Shown: piece by piece, positions 1 through 11,679 of the stretch | Position numbering within the stretch: position 1 is the stretch's first letter | Layout of the letters: every line of letters begins with the position of its first letter | Assembly: GCA_019648995.1 (NCBI GenBank) | Contig: BLXT01007853.1 | Location: 84,658-123,042 of the forward strand | DNA length: 38,385 bases | From: Plakobranchus ocellatus | Lineage: Eukaryota > Mollusca > Gastropoda > Plakobranchidae | Direction of reading: 5' to 3' | The notes under the pieces: generated by a model | Database searches by the model: none | What the model saw: only the letters and a program-made list of their open reading frames with translations | What the model was told of the DNA's origin: nothing | Position numbers and translations under genes: made by a program

Positions 1-70
1 TCTCTCTCTTTCTCTCGCTCTATCTATCTATCTCTCTCTTTCTCTCTCTTTCTCTCGCTCTATCTATCTA

Positions 71-104
<34 letters not shown>

Positions 105-126
105 GCTCTATCTATCTATCTGTCTA

Positions 127-162
<36 letters not shown>

Positions 163-180
163 GCTCTATCTATCTATCTG

Positions 181-235
<55 letters not shown>

Positions 236-310
236 GTCTATCTATCTATCTATTTATCTATCTATCTCTATCTCTCCACTCAATCTATCTATCTATCCTC
301 ATCTCACCGT
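1..310. repeat. Polypyrimidine microsatellite (TCTC / TCTA) at outer edge of left arm
   Basis: The stretch is almost pure CT and TATC repeats: CTCT tracts, then a long TCTA run at about 165-265. The matching GA/GATA tract lies at about 22,380-22,526, the outer edge of the right arm, so this microsatellite belongs to the inverted duplication. The left arm probably continues beyond the window. Confidence 0.95.
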
Positions 311-1500
311 CTCTCTTTCTCTCTATTTATTTATCAATAGATCTATGAACTGGTTCAATTTATCTATGCAAGTTTCCATGCAAGTGCCTATCTTATGCTC
401 TTTCATATCTAATCTTTTTTTTTTCCTTCTATTCTCTACCTGTATCCCTTTATCATCTTCAATGTTTTTTTTGTGCACTTGTCCGAGCCAGGTTTTCAGT
501 TTTACTTGATTTATTTTGCCTTTAAATTTCTTGATGAGAAAGATGCATAGCATTAATTTTAGGTGATCATATTTTACAAAGCCCTTATTTTTTTTTAATA
601 GTTTTCTTCCTAATTTCGTCTTTATGAGAATCTAATTACTTTTTATTAACAATTACTTCGTTCACAATAAGGTATTGATTCAATGTGATATATATGTCAG
701 GTTTCCTTATATATATTTATATTTTTAGAGGAGAGCACTCTCTTTTTTCCAGAATAAAATTTATGTTCAATTTGCGTTAATAAAGATAAACACTTAGTGC
801 ATGTTTCTTCTAGACTCTCATCAACATTGCTTGCAATTTCACTGCCTATGATGTCGACTGCAGCAGTGAAAAGAATGTTTACAGTTGAAGACATCAAACG
901 GAAAAATACACAGTGAGAGAAAGATCAAACGGGAAAATAAATCGCGAAGATCAAACCTGAAAACACATCGAGACAGAGAAAGATAAAATGAAAAAAAAAA
1001 CCACACACGCTGAGAGAGAAATATCAAAAGAAAAAAAAATCGCGAAATAAATATCGAGGAAGCACATCGAGAGAGAGAGAAAGATACTCTTTTTTGTATT
1101 AGTGACTATTTCTTATTCACGAAAACTACGTTGACGTAAAAGAAAACTTTCAGCTTTTTAAATCAATCAGCCGATGGATTCGAGGCTTTTTTTTTTAAAG
1201 TATTTTTTTACTCACGTGCTACTCGACGTTATGAAAGCGAGATACTATTGTTTTAATCTCATTCTTATACAACCGGTACTTAACTGTAAATAAATGCAAA
1301 TGAATATAAAACACTTTTGATATGTTAAGGATTCTTAAAATATAATTAGATAAACACAAGATCATAAAGAATGTCTTTTGCGTCGCCCAACATACTTCAG
1401 CATGGTATGATAAACAGAAAAGCTAGGCCGTAAAACATGTCTCGACCTCGATAATTGATTTGTGAAGTGAAGACCCTAATTGAGAGATAAGCGTACAATC
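311..1500. other. Upstream intergenic sequence of lipocalin gene 1
   Basis: No gene is supported here. The segment 720-1100 is AT-rich with repeated GAGAGAAAGAT and CACATCGAGA phrases, which look like a degenerate short tandem repeat and reappear inverted at 21,700-22,000. A CACGTG E-box lies at 1213-1218. Confidence 0.6.
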
Positions 1501-1519
1501 GGTAGTTTATCAAAGTACT

Positions 1520-1592
1520 CACGTGCAGCGTTTGGCCACCCATTCTGTGTTGTATAAAAAAGGATAGATAGTATGCAACTCGGACTGCAGTT
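1520..1592 (+). promoter_or_regulatory. Probable core promoter of lipocalin gene 1 (E-box, TATA, initiator-like)
   Basis: A CACGTG E-box lies at 1520-1525, a TATAAAAA box at 1553-1560 and a GCAGTT initiator-like motif at 1587-1592, all upstream of the ATG at 1670. The third lipocalin has the same order of CACGTG then TATAAAA then TGCAGT on the minus strand. The corresponding DNA is absent from the right arm. Start-site placement is inferred from motif spacing only. Confidence 0.55.
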
Positions 1593-1669
1593 AGAAACAA
1601 AATCTGCGCTAGAGCTTAAAAAAAAAAAAAACCGTGCAAAGCGTCTGCGTTTAAATATCTCTAGCCAAA

Positions 1670-4600
1670 ATGGCTTCTGTTTCCCTAGCCAAATTTGCCG
1701 CTTTGATGATTCTTCTGTTTGTTGCGGCAGTTAATGGTCAGTTTGTTATCAAAGAAGGTAAATGTCCTAATGTCACTGGCCAGGCTACGCTGGAAAAAGC
1801 TCAGGTACGATTTCTGCCCTTTTAAGTGCTGTTGAAGAGACGATCTAGTTAAGTTTGCATCGTTAGTATTTTAACCTCAATGTAAACTTTCAGTTCTTGA
1901 ATTATGGTAAAAACAAGTAAGATTTAAGACAGTAGCTTCAATTCCTAGAGTAAAAGTGAAGGTAAATATTTAACATTCAGTATGATGGAGTAAGTTTAAC
2001 ATTCTGGTTTCATGAACCAAGATGCACCTATAGTATTTCTTTTCTTGTCTATGGACATAATTAAGTCTCAATTAAATATATTGCCCGTCAGTGTGTAATG
2101 TAGATTGTGGTCATTATGACTTCACTTAAAATACAGAATGTAGCTGAGATCAACAGCTCTAACGCTTCGCTCACTATAGTAGAACCAAAGTTAACTGCTT
2201 TGTCAGAGCTAACTATAATTACCTTCGATAGTTGTATTGGAGATGAAATTAGTTATTTTTACTTCATTTTCTAATTTCGGATTAAGAGATTTCTTTCTGA
2301 CTTGACGTACTGTAACGCAGGTGAAGTTGTTTAAGTTCTTCGATCACGAGAATTAAGCCTATCTTGTATCACTACTAAAAATGAAATTAAGATTAGATTT
2401 GAAGTTTGATTTTCGGATACGGAACATATCAAAATACTTGTGTAAGATACTCTCATATAAGCATGTAGATAATAAAATGAGCAAATCATTTTTATTGACA
2501 TTTATGTTCAAGGAAATCTATAAAGAGCGTTCGGGCAATCAAGAAGTTTATAGTCAAAAACGTTTACGAACTACTTCTGTTAATCAAATATACAGTCTTA
2601 TTGATTCTGAATTCGTTCTTCAATACTGATATTTGGTATTGTATTTATTATTTCCAACAAAGGTAGATTTTTTTCTAAGTATTCATATCAAACTGGCTTT
2701 TAGAACATTGGAAAATGTTTTCTTAAAAAAAGCAGATCAATCTGTGCTGAGAAGATATGTATATATTTAGGTCCTGTTCCATAATACCTCTTACAGGCAT
2801 ATTTCAAACGTACATGTTACGTGCGTATTAAGGACCAGTACGTATACATTTTGTTGTGAGTATTGCTAGTTTTCATGATCTTTGTTTTAGTGCCCTTCTC
2901 AAGGTCATGTCACATATAGCTATTATTTTCTATTGCTGTGTTGTTAATTGTAATCGATAAAAATGCAATCAGAAGCAAAATTATACATCTCAGGGTTTTA
3001 TAAAACTTTCTGATTGTGTCGCCAGAATGGGTACTGCTGATACATTATACGTATTAGCAAGTTACCCTTTAAGAGGTTCAAACAGTTTTAAAATGTTCTT
3101 CTGTTAATATATAAAACAAAATCGGGATTTAAAAATACTTCCCAAATTAGAGTCATTGATCGTTTGGGCAGTCTATCAGATTCAGATCGGGCCTAGACTA
3201 GAAATCTAGATCGATAAAATTACTTTGATAGACACAGACGTATATTACTCTAGAGATCTAGGAACCAACGAAGAAGGAGCCTCATGTGTAGTTTATGCAA
3301 AAAAAAACCCTGCATCATTAGATCTGTGGCTAATTAAAATGTCTACCTGCAATAGTATGTTTCCGCATGCTTAATAAGGCTTAAATAGAGTTATCAAATT
3401 TCGTTTTGCAAATCCTTAAAACAAATTTGTGATGTTAAAATATGCCCACATAAAATTAGAATGATCTAGATTAACATATCTTTATTTTTGTAGATTTTAT
3501 CGACGCCCCACAAAAATTTGTATAAATATTACACATTTGAGCTTAGCTCCATTACAATAAGATTTCATATCGCATGGAAACCCATGCAGGAAATAGTATG
3601 GAATCCGTATTCCTGTACGTGTTGTATGTGAAAGAATTAAGTCATACGTACTCGAAAACACATAAGCAAAATCTAGCATACCTCATATTCATGCAGTAGA
3701 TACGGACATACTTAGAGGAGTGGGGAGAGATAGCAAAAAGAAAAGGAAAAGAGAGAGGATAGAGAAAAATCAAAAAGGGTTTGGTCTTGGGTCTAAAGCC
3801 TTAGCACAATCAGGTGTTCTCTGACTCTGTGAGGTTAGAGCGCCAGTGGGTTTTAGATTGGGTTAGTTATCTACTGCGCCATCTACGCCCTGAGGAGAGA
3901 GCAAGAGAAAGGAAAGGCAGACTAGAGAACAAAGGCAAGGTAGATGAGGACAGAGAGGGGAAAGTAAGAATGGGAGAATAAGACATGAAATTTTAATGGG
4001 GGGCGGGGAGAGTTGAGGATGGGCAGTGAAAAGGAAACAAAGCTGTAAATTTGCAAATGTCATATCTTTTTTTTTATGTCTACTTGTTCCCCCAAATTAA
4101 AAAAAATGAAAAAAACATTTGAAGATGAGAAAGAAATTAAAACTCAAGCCATTCAAATGTTACATGTGACGTTAAACAAAAAAGCTGATACGAGTACAAG
4201 CTTGTTTGTCAGGCACCAAGTGAAATCATTGATCATTTTCAATGTTCATTAAATAGTAATTATTTTTCTCCAGTACTTGGGTGTGTGGTACGAGTATGAG
4301 AGGTTCCCTACCATCTTTGAGGCTAATCTGGATTGCACTTCAGCGACCTACGGCGCTGCTGGCAAGGCCATTAGTGTGAGGAACAACGGCACGCTCAGGA
4401 TAGACTTGTGAGTCGTTCATGTTAGAATATTCCCAAAATTCGATATAAAATGAATCATTTACCGCATGATTTTGTAAGCCTTTCTCTCTTTCTTCTTCCC
4501 TCTCTAACGAATTCTGTTCTGGTCTTCTGCTTTGATCGGTTGTAATGTACAGTTTTATCTATTGCTGTTACAGGGCCTTCAATTTTGTTGGTGAAATATA

Positions 4601-6985
4601 AGGGAACACTTGTAGGCACAGCACTCTGGGAAAGAAATGTATTAGCTTAAGGGTTCTAAAGATCCACATGTGGTTGGAATTGTAGAAAAATAGAAAAAGC
4701 AACTACGAACCCAAATAAATGTGAACAAAAACTAAACAAAATTAAGGTATTTTGTGGTTTACCGCTGTGTTTTTTATCTTTTTTTCCAATTCGTTTAAGT
4801 TGATGGTTCTCTATTCTATTTTGAGTTGTAAATGTTACACGCCTGCGAAAGGAAGTTTGAATTGTAAAGAAATTAAGTGAAAAACATAGAAGATTGTTTT
4901 AACTCAACTCTGATTAATTCCAAAAAAATGAATGTAAAAACATATATTGTTTACTTTAAAAATTATTGACATTACAGAATACAAAGTAAATATCGCGTTG
5001 AACAATAACGAAACTTACTTTGTCAGCATACGAAAAAATGTCGTACAGCAAATAAAACTTCATTTGCAAGATTTCTAAGCATGATGCGGTGTCATTATTT
5101 ATACATCTTTGTTTTGAAATCGAGATATTTACTCAAAATAATTATGGGTTAATAAAAGCCCAGCTTGTTAAAATCAATCCAATGGTGCCTCTGTTTCCAG
5201 ATTTGGGAGAAAAGTTATATTGGAAAACAACACGATCAGTGGCATGGCTACTGTACCAAACCCAGACAGGCCTGCGGAATTCATTGTGAATTTTGATGGA
5301 GGTACGTGACGTTTTCTTTTATTGTACTACATACAATTCTTTTGAGGAAAGTGAATGAGATAGAAAACTATATAAGATTCAGAAACTTAATGGAAAAACA
5401 ATTAATTAATTATCTGACAAGATATAAAATTGTAGAATAAAAATAATGTAATAAGAACGTCCAATAGGTCTGCCATATCACTGCGATCACAAATTCAGGA
5501 TTCTGTCTTCAATAACTGTTACGTGCTGACTGCAAGTCGTGGTGAATCGATCCCTTTAGCCCAAGCAATACAAGTCCTCCATCACACTCTTACAAAGTCT
5601 CTCATTTTCATCAATACCATCTTTTTTTTTTCTAGAATAGGACGGAATATCTAGAAAATAAAAAGTGAATGAGAAAAAAAAAAAGAGTGAATGTGACGAA
5701 AAATTCTAAGAAAAAAAATACATAAAATGTGTTCACATAAAACCACTTTTCTAGAAAAATCAAGATTTGACTCGGGAGTGATATGAAAAAATATTTACCG
5801 ATCAAAAAGCATAAAAAAGTATCAGCTTGATAAACGATACTATTGCGAACAATCTAGATCCATAACCAACAAATCTATGGAACAAAGCATTTACAGACAA
5901 ATATCCTTGAATTTTTCACATCCCGATTCTGAAAATTCTCAACTTAACTAAGGCTCAATTCGCCCTATTATTAGAAAAATCTAGTGTCAATATTATGGCA
6001 AAAACCATCACTACCAATCTTTTGTATTCAGCACATTGGCCATAAGCATTTCCAAAGATCCAGGGGTCTGTAACGGAACCGTCTCCTATGTTCATCCTAA
6101 AATCTCATTTTTAAAAAATATTTTCTTATTATTTCTTTGACTTTGAAAGTTCCAACGACCAAGACAACCAATTACATCATTCAAGAAACTGACTACAAGA
6201 ATTACTCGGTTATCTTCTCTTGCATTCAGCTGGAGGCATTAAATCTACGTAAGTGACAAAAATTTGATGAACCATTATTGTCTATGACAAAAAGAGCTTT
6301 AATAAGATTTCATATATATCACACTTTGAATAAAATTATATGTGAACAGAAAGGTAACAGTACTAAAATAAACAATCTAGCCTGATGTGAGATTCAAGGT
6401 AAAAAGCTTTTATCTTTTGTTTGTTTAAGAAATTGAATATTTTAATTTAATTACTTGTATGATGATGAACGTTTCAACTCACTATGATGATTTTTTTTCT
6501 TTAATATAATTCAAGGTAAATAAGTTTGTATTTGTTACAGTGATACTGCTAAAAGCGAGTACGGTAAGAAAAAAGACCGTGCTTTCTGTTTAAGCGCTGA
6601 GCTCTTTTCGTACTTCTCAATGGGTTGCATACAGTGGGCGCGGGTCTAGAAGTAGAGCTCTTGATCTACATTTGTTGTTGCTCTACGCGGTCAGCATGTT
6701 CAAGTGAAAAACTCTCCTGTCTCTCACTTTGGACTGTGTCTGACAGAGTTCCATTGTGGATACATTTACCTCAAATGATATTGTTAATTTTGTGCAAAAT
6801 ATTGTGTCGCAGTTGATAGTTTGACATGAAATCAAATCATTTTTACAGAATTTGCCTGGATCTTGACCCGAGTGCGGGGACTCGCCCCACCCAATCTTGC
6901 ACAACTGGAAAATAAACTTACAGCAGCCGGCGTTGACGTCACAGAATTTTTTGTTGTGGATCAGAAAGGATGCCCTGGCAAATAA
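1670..6985 (+). CDS. Apolipoprotein D-like secreted lipocalin (gene 1, complete, five exons)
   Basis: The coding exons are 1670-1804, 4274-4407, 5201-5301, 6150-6248 and 6849-6985 (606 nt, 201 aa). All introns are GT-AG, with phases 0, 2, 1 and 1. The first ~23 residues are a signal peptide (basic residue, hydrophobic core, cleavage near VNG|QF), so the product should be secreted. The lipocalin hallmark G-x-W is at 48-50 (YLGVWYEYERFP). A TDY motif lies near 137-139 before the sixth strand, and the arginine motif ILTRVRG is near 161-167. Cysteines 32, 66, 148 and 198 fit the two disulfides known in ApoD (first-third, second-fourth). NxS/T glycosylation sites are at 34, 83, 99 and 141. Length is typical of the family. 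Members carry small hydrophobic ligands in a beta-barrel, but the ligand here cannot be read from sequence. The ATG was chosen because it opens the signal peptide. A mirror copy lies in the right arm. Confidence 0.92.
3760..3900 (+). repeat. Short intron-1 segment conserved between arms
   Basis: This part of gene 1 intron 1 has a clear inverted counterpart at about 20,170-20,290. It is followed in the left arm by purine-rich sequence (3,890-4,020) and in the right arm by a CT microsatellite (20,305-20,357). Nothing suggests coding. The long plus- and minus-strand frames nearby have no family features. Confidence 0.4.
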
Positions 6986-7225
6986 TTTGTTCACAAAGAA
7001 GAAGCGGAGCGTGTGAAACTGAAGAGAGGAAGGGGATGGAGAAGAAAATATCGGGATCTGTTTGTGTGTTTGTAAGCGTGTGTGTGAGTTTGTATCAGTG
7101 TAAACAGAGTAAAAGAGCAGAGGCGATATTATTATGAAGAGAGCAAAGAAATCTCGGTGACATGTGACATCTTGATTTTGAGAGACTTTGCCTGACATGT
7201 CTATACTGAAATACCTTATAAAACT

Positions 7226-7231
7226 AATAAA
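7226..7231 (+). promoter_or_regulatory. Polyadenylation signal AATAAA of lipocalin gene 1
   Basis: AATAAA lies 241 bases after the stop codon, with GT-containing sequence shortly downstream. The equivalent position in the right arm (about 17,051-17,063) reads as an A-run without the hexamer. Confidence 0.6.
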
Positions 7232-7249
7232 AAAAACTGTCAATCTTAG

Positions 7250-9085
7250 AAAAGTGTTCCTGCAGTGGTTTAATCCCCGTCAAAATATGTTTTAACGATC
7301 AACCTGTGGTATCAAATGATCACCATCTTTGTTGTCATGCGGGTGCGAGAATTTTATTTTGCTGAGCTATACTGCAGTATTTTGAATTTCAATAACATAC
7401 ATCATTCTGAGCACGCAACAGTTACAGTCTCCTCTGATAATATCAACCCATTAGTTTTCATACAAAATAAGATGAGCTCATGCTAAGTAGTAAGCTGAAA
7501 TTTGAAAAAAACTGTACAAGTCAACCAAGCCTACTTTTTCCTTTAAACTAATTTGCAATGCATCTTAATGCTTTCTGACTAAACCATGACAATTCTGTTG
7601 TGGGTTTTTTGGAGTCTGCTCGTAACGTTAACAACAGATTAATTCAAAAAATGTTTGCTAGAGAAAAGATTAAAGTTTTACAGAATTTAAAACATGGAAA
7701 ATAAATGCACGAACGATTTATCAATTATGATAAAGCGATTGACCTTCCCAGTTATCGCGATTGACTTTGTGCTGTTCAGATATCGATCTATTACAATACG
7801 CCTGTACAACAAATTCTTTCAAATAGAATCAAAGAACAGGAGTCAGTCAAAGTCTTACGGAAACCTAAAAGAAAAGTTTACTAATTCAAATAAAGAACAG
7901 ATTTAAAACAGCAAAGTAAGTTTCCAAGATTATCTAGATCTGCAAATCTATTAACATCAATAATGTATTTTTCAGCGATCTCTTGAACAATCTCTCAACC
8001 AACCTTTTACACACATCGCCTAAAGCTTCCACAAATTATTAGTTATATTAAATCTAGGTAAATAGATCACCCTTACGCAAGCAATTCATGTTAGAAACAT
8101 TAAGACGTTATTGTCTTACGCAATCAAAACTAATTACTTTTATATTGACAAATATAATACTCTCATTTATCTTGTCCCTAAGAAGTAAACATTTCTATTA
8201 TTCTAGTGGGATCCAAAGCTTATGTGGTCTCGAGGAACAATCTAACATCTTCCTATAAACAATTCATAAGTTCGAAAACCATCCAAAAAATTCCTAGATC
8301 TAAAGGGTAAACAAAAATAAAGTCAACGATAGCACTAAAATAAAATAGGCCTAGTCAAGGCCTACTTTGCGTTTGACTTAACAATACAGCAAATAAGGCT
8401 CGATGAAAATCATGTTCGTTCCGAGCCTAGATCTAGCCTTAGTTCACGAATTCTATCACGCCAGTTATTTCGCGTTTGTACCGAAGTACTTTTGTTGAAG
8501 TGCGTTTGTGATAGGCATTGTTTTTGAACAGCTGAAAACTTAGCTCAGTAAAGGAAAATATTTTTGTAAAAGATAAGCAGGCACTTATACAAAGATGATT
8601 TTAAAATATGACAGTGACTAATACTGACCTGCGTTTAAAAACTTTTTCCAAAGTTAGATTTTTTTTCCACTGATTTGAGTCATGAATCCAAATACATCCA
8701 TTTTTCGGGAAGTCAGGTCAAGTTTTTTGACATTTAAAGTGTGCGATATGACTCTTAGATAGTACTCAATTCAGGAAATAAACAGGGCTTTAGGCTGAAC
8801 AAAAGCAATCTCAACTGAACTCGTAACCTAAACTGCTAAGACATAGATGGTCATTTATGGTTAAGTAGCGCCCCACTACTAGTCATTGTGATTTGCACCA
8901 TGAAATACTAATCTATGGTTGATATTTGTGTATTGCAGATTAAAAAGAATGAATCGCAAATGGAAAAAAATTAGCCTAATAGGTTCTGTTGAATATGAGG
9001 TCATGTGAATCTTCCTGATCGCCAGCCAGCATTAACTGATTTTATGAAGAACAAGTATGTTTTCCCGTTCAAATGAACGGGAAAG
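7250..9085. other. Left-arm intergenic sequence without a supported gene
   Basis: The segment is AT-rich and mirrored at about 15,080-17,030. A 70-codon frame (7694-7906) stays open in both arms, but its differences are about 13 amino-acid-changing to 3 silent, which is what drift gives. It is therefore not called a gene. A perfect 11-bp stem with a 2-base loop sits at 9061-9084. Confidence 0.6.
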
Positions 9086-9910
9086 GAAAATATATTTTCC
9101 TGAACAATGCTATTCACAGCCTTAATTTTTTGTGGAACATAATCTGCCTATCTAAGTGTCAAATTTAGTAAATAAAAACCAATAAATACTTACTGATTTT
9201 AAAAAGCTACATTTCAGCATATACATTGAGGTTAGCCTTAACCATATATGCTGCAGAATGTCTTATAACATTACGACTTTAAGTAAATTTCTCTGATAAT
9301 CTACCTAAATTAGGTATACATGCAGTAAACTAAATGCAAAGAACGCTTTAAAAAAATGAAAATTCATGAATCAAAATGGGAACCAAAGAATTAGCCGCCT
9401 GAAACGTAGCCTTATTCCAGTGTATTTCTTCATTAATATTGAATAATCACTGCTTTTGTAGGCAGGCAAAAAACTGACATTCTTTCGCAAATGAAGTGAA
9501 AATCCCAGAATAAAAACATAAACCAAACGAAGGTGCTTTGCATAATGCAGCCTTAATAAAGTTTAATTTTTAACTTAGGATCATTTCATGTCAGCTCTGG
9601 ATAAAGTTTGCATTCTATAATCTTAAAGGGCTTGGGACCTGAAAAAATCAATTGAAAATTAATCTAGCAGCTGCCATGATTCATTCAGATTTTATGCCCT
9701 ATGGACTCGAGATGTCATGTCCTTCACTCAGAGCAAAATTAAACCAAATGAAGTTACTGTTATGTGACGCAGCCTCAATTCAATTTGGTCTTGTCTGAGA
9801 TGGATCCTGAAGTCTGGAAGTTGGAATTTTGACTTGGACAGAGCTGCAGCAATTGTAGATTGGATCATTTGAAAAAAGTCCTTCTGTACAGTCCAATTTT
9901 AAAAATAGTA

Positions 9911-10159
9911 CACTTGTGAAGATTATAAAAACAAAGATAAGTCTGAATTAACTCCTGAACAAAAATTAAACTGGAAAGATGAAATACTTTGGAAATTAAA
10001 AGAAGCACAATTGTATAGGCCTAGAGAAAAATTCATGAAACCAGAGACCCAGGAGAAAGGAGAACAGGTCGCCCCCAAAACAGAACACCTTGGAATGGAA
10101 GAAGCAGAGGCAATGAGAGTGAAAGTTTTCAATCAAGATATCATTTTAAGGAAAGCTTG
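9911..10159 (+). pseudogene. Unidentified open frame or decayed exon inside the TIR element
   Basis: About 80 codons are open on the + strand, following an AG that could be a splice acceptor and ending at TGA 10157-10159. The translation is highly charged (Lys/Glu rich) and has a protein-like composition, with phrases such as LTPEQKLNWKDEI. It matches no family I recognise. The mirror sequence at about 14,080-14,210 keeps recognisable parts of the frame but carries stops and a deletion. It could be a remnant of a host or transposon gene, or a chance frame. Confidence 0.2.
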
Positions 10160-10439
10160 AAATAAACTTTAGCTATAGAGATTAAAATTCTAGATCTAAA
10201 TAAATATCAAGGCTAGTATTTTAATTTTGCTACCTGGTTTGTAATATTAATCTCAGCGTGGTCCAACAATATCAAGATAAGGCCTTCTCTAAATTTCGGT
10301 ATTGGGCAATAATCAGAATCCTGGAACAAATCTTTGGGAAAGACTTGCTAAATTTTGCTAATGGATCCCAACCAGTTGATTTAGATTAGATTCTTGATCA
10401 AACAATTTGATTTCAAGATGATTTAAATTTATCAGGGTA

Positions 10440-10760
10440 GGCCCAGGTCTAGATCTAGGCTTACCAGGATCTGGATCTAGATCTACATCTAGACTCTTGG
10501 CTCCAGTAATATACTTGCATTCTAGATTTAAGATCAAACTTAGATTTTTATCTATGATTCAGATGAATCAGTCTCTAAAGATCTAACCTAGATCTAGAAT
10601 CTAGATCTAGATCTAAATTTAGAGTCTAGGCTACGCTGTATACATCTAGGCCTGCCCAATCTCGATTCGATTTAACCAATTTCACAGATTTTTTGAATGA
10701 TAGTCTTTAGGCCTAGATCTAGATCTATAGAAAGATTGCCAAGATCTAGAATCTATATCG
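10440..10760. repeat. TCTAGATC-rich palindromic island, left arm
   Basis: Overlapping TCTAGA and AGATCT words recur many times (for example CTAGATCTAGATC near 10,590-10,620). They are interspersed with TAGGCCTA. Mirrored at 13,430-13,760, and a similar cluster sits at 26,130-26,400 outside the duplication. Confidence 0.7.
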
Positions 10761-11679
10761 CTAAAAATTACTACTTTAAATCTTCATTCAGAATCCCACA
10801 AGATATAGCACGCTTGTCTAAGAGTATTGGAATGACTGTACGTAGAGAGCGATGGAGCCTGTAGGTAGAGCATCACTTTCGCGATTTTCTGTTTCATTTC
10901 GCTCTCTTGAGTAGGCTAAATATTTCTTTCTCCTCAAGCTCATAATAGGTGAATTATTACTTTTAGATGATAGTTTGCTGCTGCTTTAAGTCTCTTTTCA
11001 TAGCCACAGATTCAAAACTTAACGTATTATTTTGTTTTTCTTTACCAAATAGGTAGTATTTTGGTTTGAAACTCTTGTGTGTGTGTGTCTACGCGCGCGC
11101 CTTTTTTGTGTATATATGTGTGTGATTGCCCAAAATAGGTTTGTTGAGATTTATAAAATATATCTTTTTAAAATCAATAAGTATTTCTTGGTTTTTTGTG
11201 TACTAAATGCAAAACTAAGATACATAGGTTATGGTCCATAAAAAATTAAGACAATGCATAGAGGAAATGTGGCAGAAACGTCAAGCCTAGATGTCGTTAA
11301 GCCTTTTAGTTATATATAGATAATGCTTACTTTGAAGACCGGAGACCAGAACAGACCATACGAATCCCACGTCAGTTGCAAAACATGTTTTGAGAGTTTG
11401 CGCGGTTGGAGAGTGAGGAAAGGTACGCCATTCACTGTGCGTCCCATAATTTGCAAGGAGAGTAAAGATCGTGTAAAAGATTCCTCTTTTTGCATGAATC
11501 AAGAAGGAAACAATCGCAAGAACAAGCATTGAGTTCAGCATCTTGATGTTTCGCTGCCATAACACCGATCCCTCTTCGCCCTGACCTACGTGTTGCCGCA
11601 CGAGATGTTACTATAGAGTCTAGCTCTGGTTCCGCATCTAACAAAACATCTTGTGGAGCAGAGGGTAGAGCATACATGG

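Larger units (their letters stand above)
9090..11300. mobile_element. Putative non-autonomous TIR DNA element, left-arm copy
   Basis: About 120-140 bases at 9,092-9,235 recur in reverse complement at about 11,140-11,280. Both contain ACTAAATTTGACAC-like and CTTAATTTTTT(G/A)TGG phrases. They frame about 2 kb of AT-rich sequence, which fits long terminal inverted repeats. The right arm carries the same structure at about 13,110-15,080. No transposase is recognisable and target-site duplications were not found. Seen: the paired repeats. Inferred: that they are transposon ends. Confidence 0.45.
1..11325 (+). repeat. Left arm of a large inverted duplication
   Basis: The sequence is repeated in reverse complement at about 13,080-22,526. 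Matching landmarks are 330-560 with 22,130-22,390; 720-1090 with 21,700-22,000; the four lipocalin exons; 7694-7906 with 16,268-16,480; 8,880-9,240 with 14,900-15,300; 10,440-10,810 with 13,380-13,740; and 11,140-11,300 with 13,110-13,265. Non-coding parts differ by point changes and many small indels. A 213-base gap-free block (7694-7906) differs at 16 positions, about 7.5%. The arm carries the complete lipocalin gene 1. Confidence 0.9.

Noticed and set aside
6540-6563. A 23-base candidate micro-exon between exons 4 and 5 of gene 1 (AG before, GTAAGA after)
   Set aside because: Including it shifts the frame and gives an early stop in exon 5. Both sites are altered in the mirror copy.
7694-7906. 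A 70-codon frame conserved, with same start and stop, in both arms (mirror 16,268-16,480)
   Set aside because: The differences are about 13 amino-acid-changing to 3 silent, the ratio expected without selection. Openness is inherited from the duplication.
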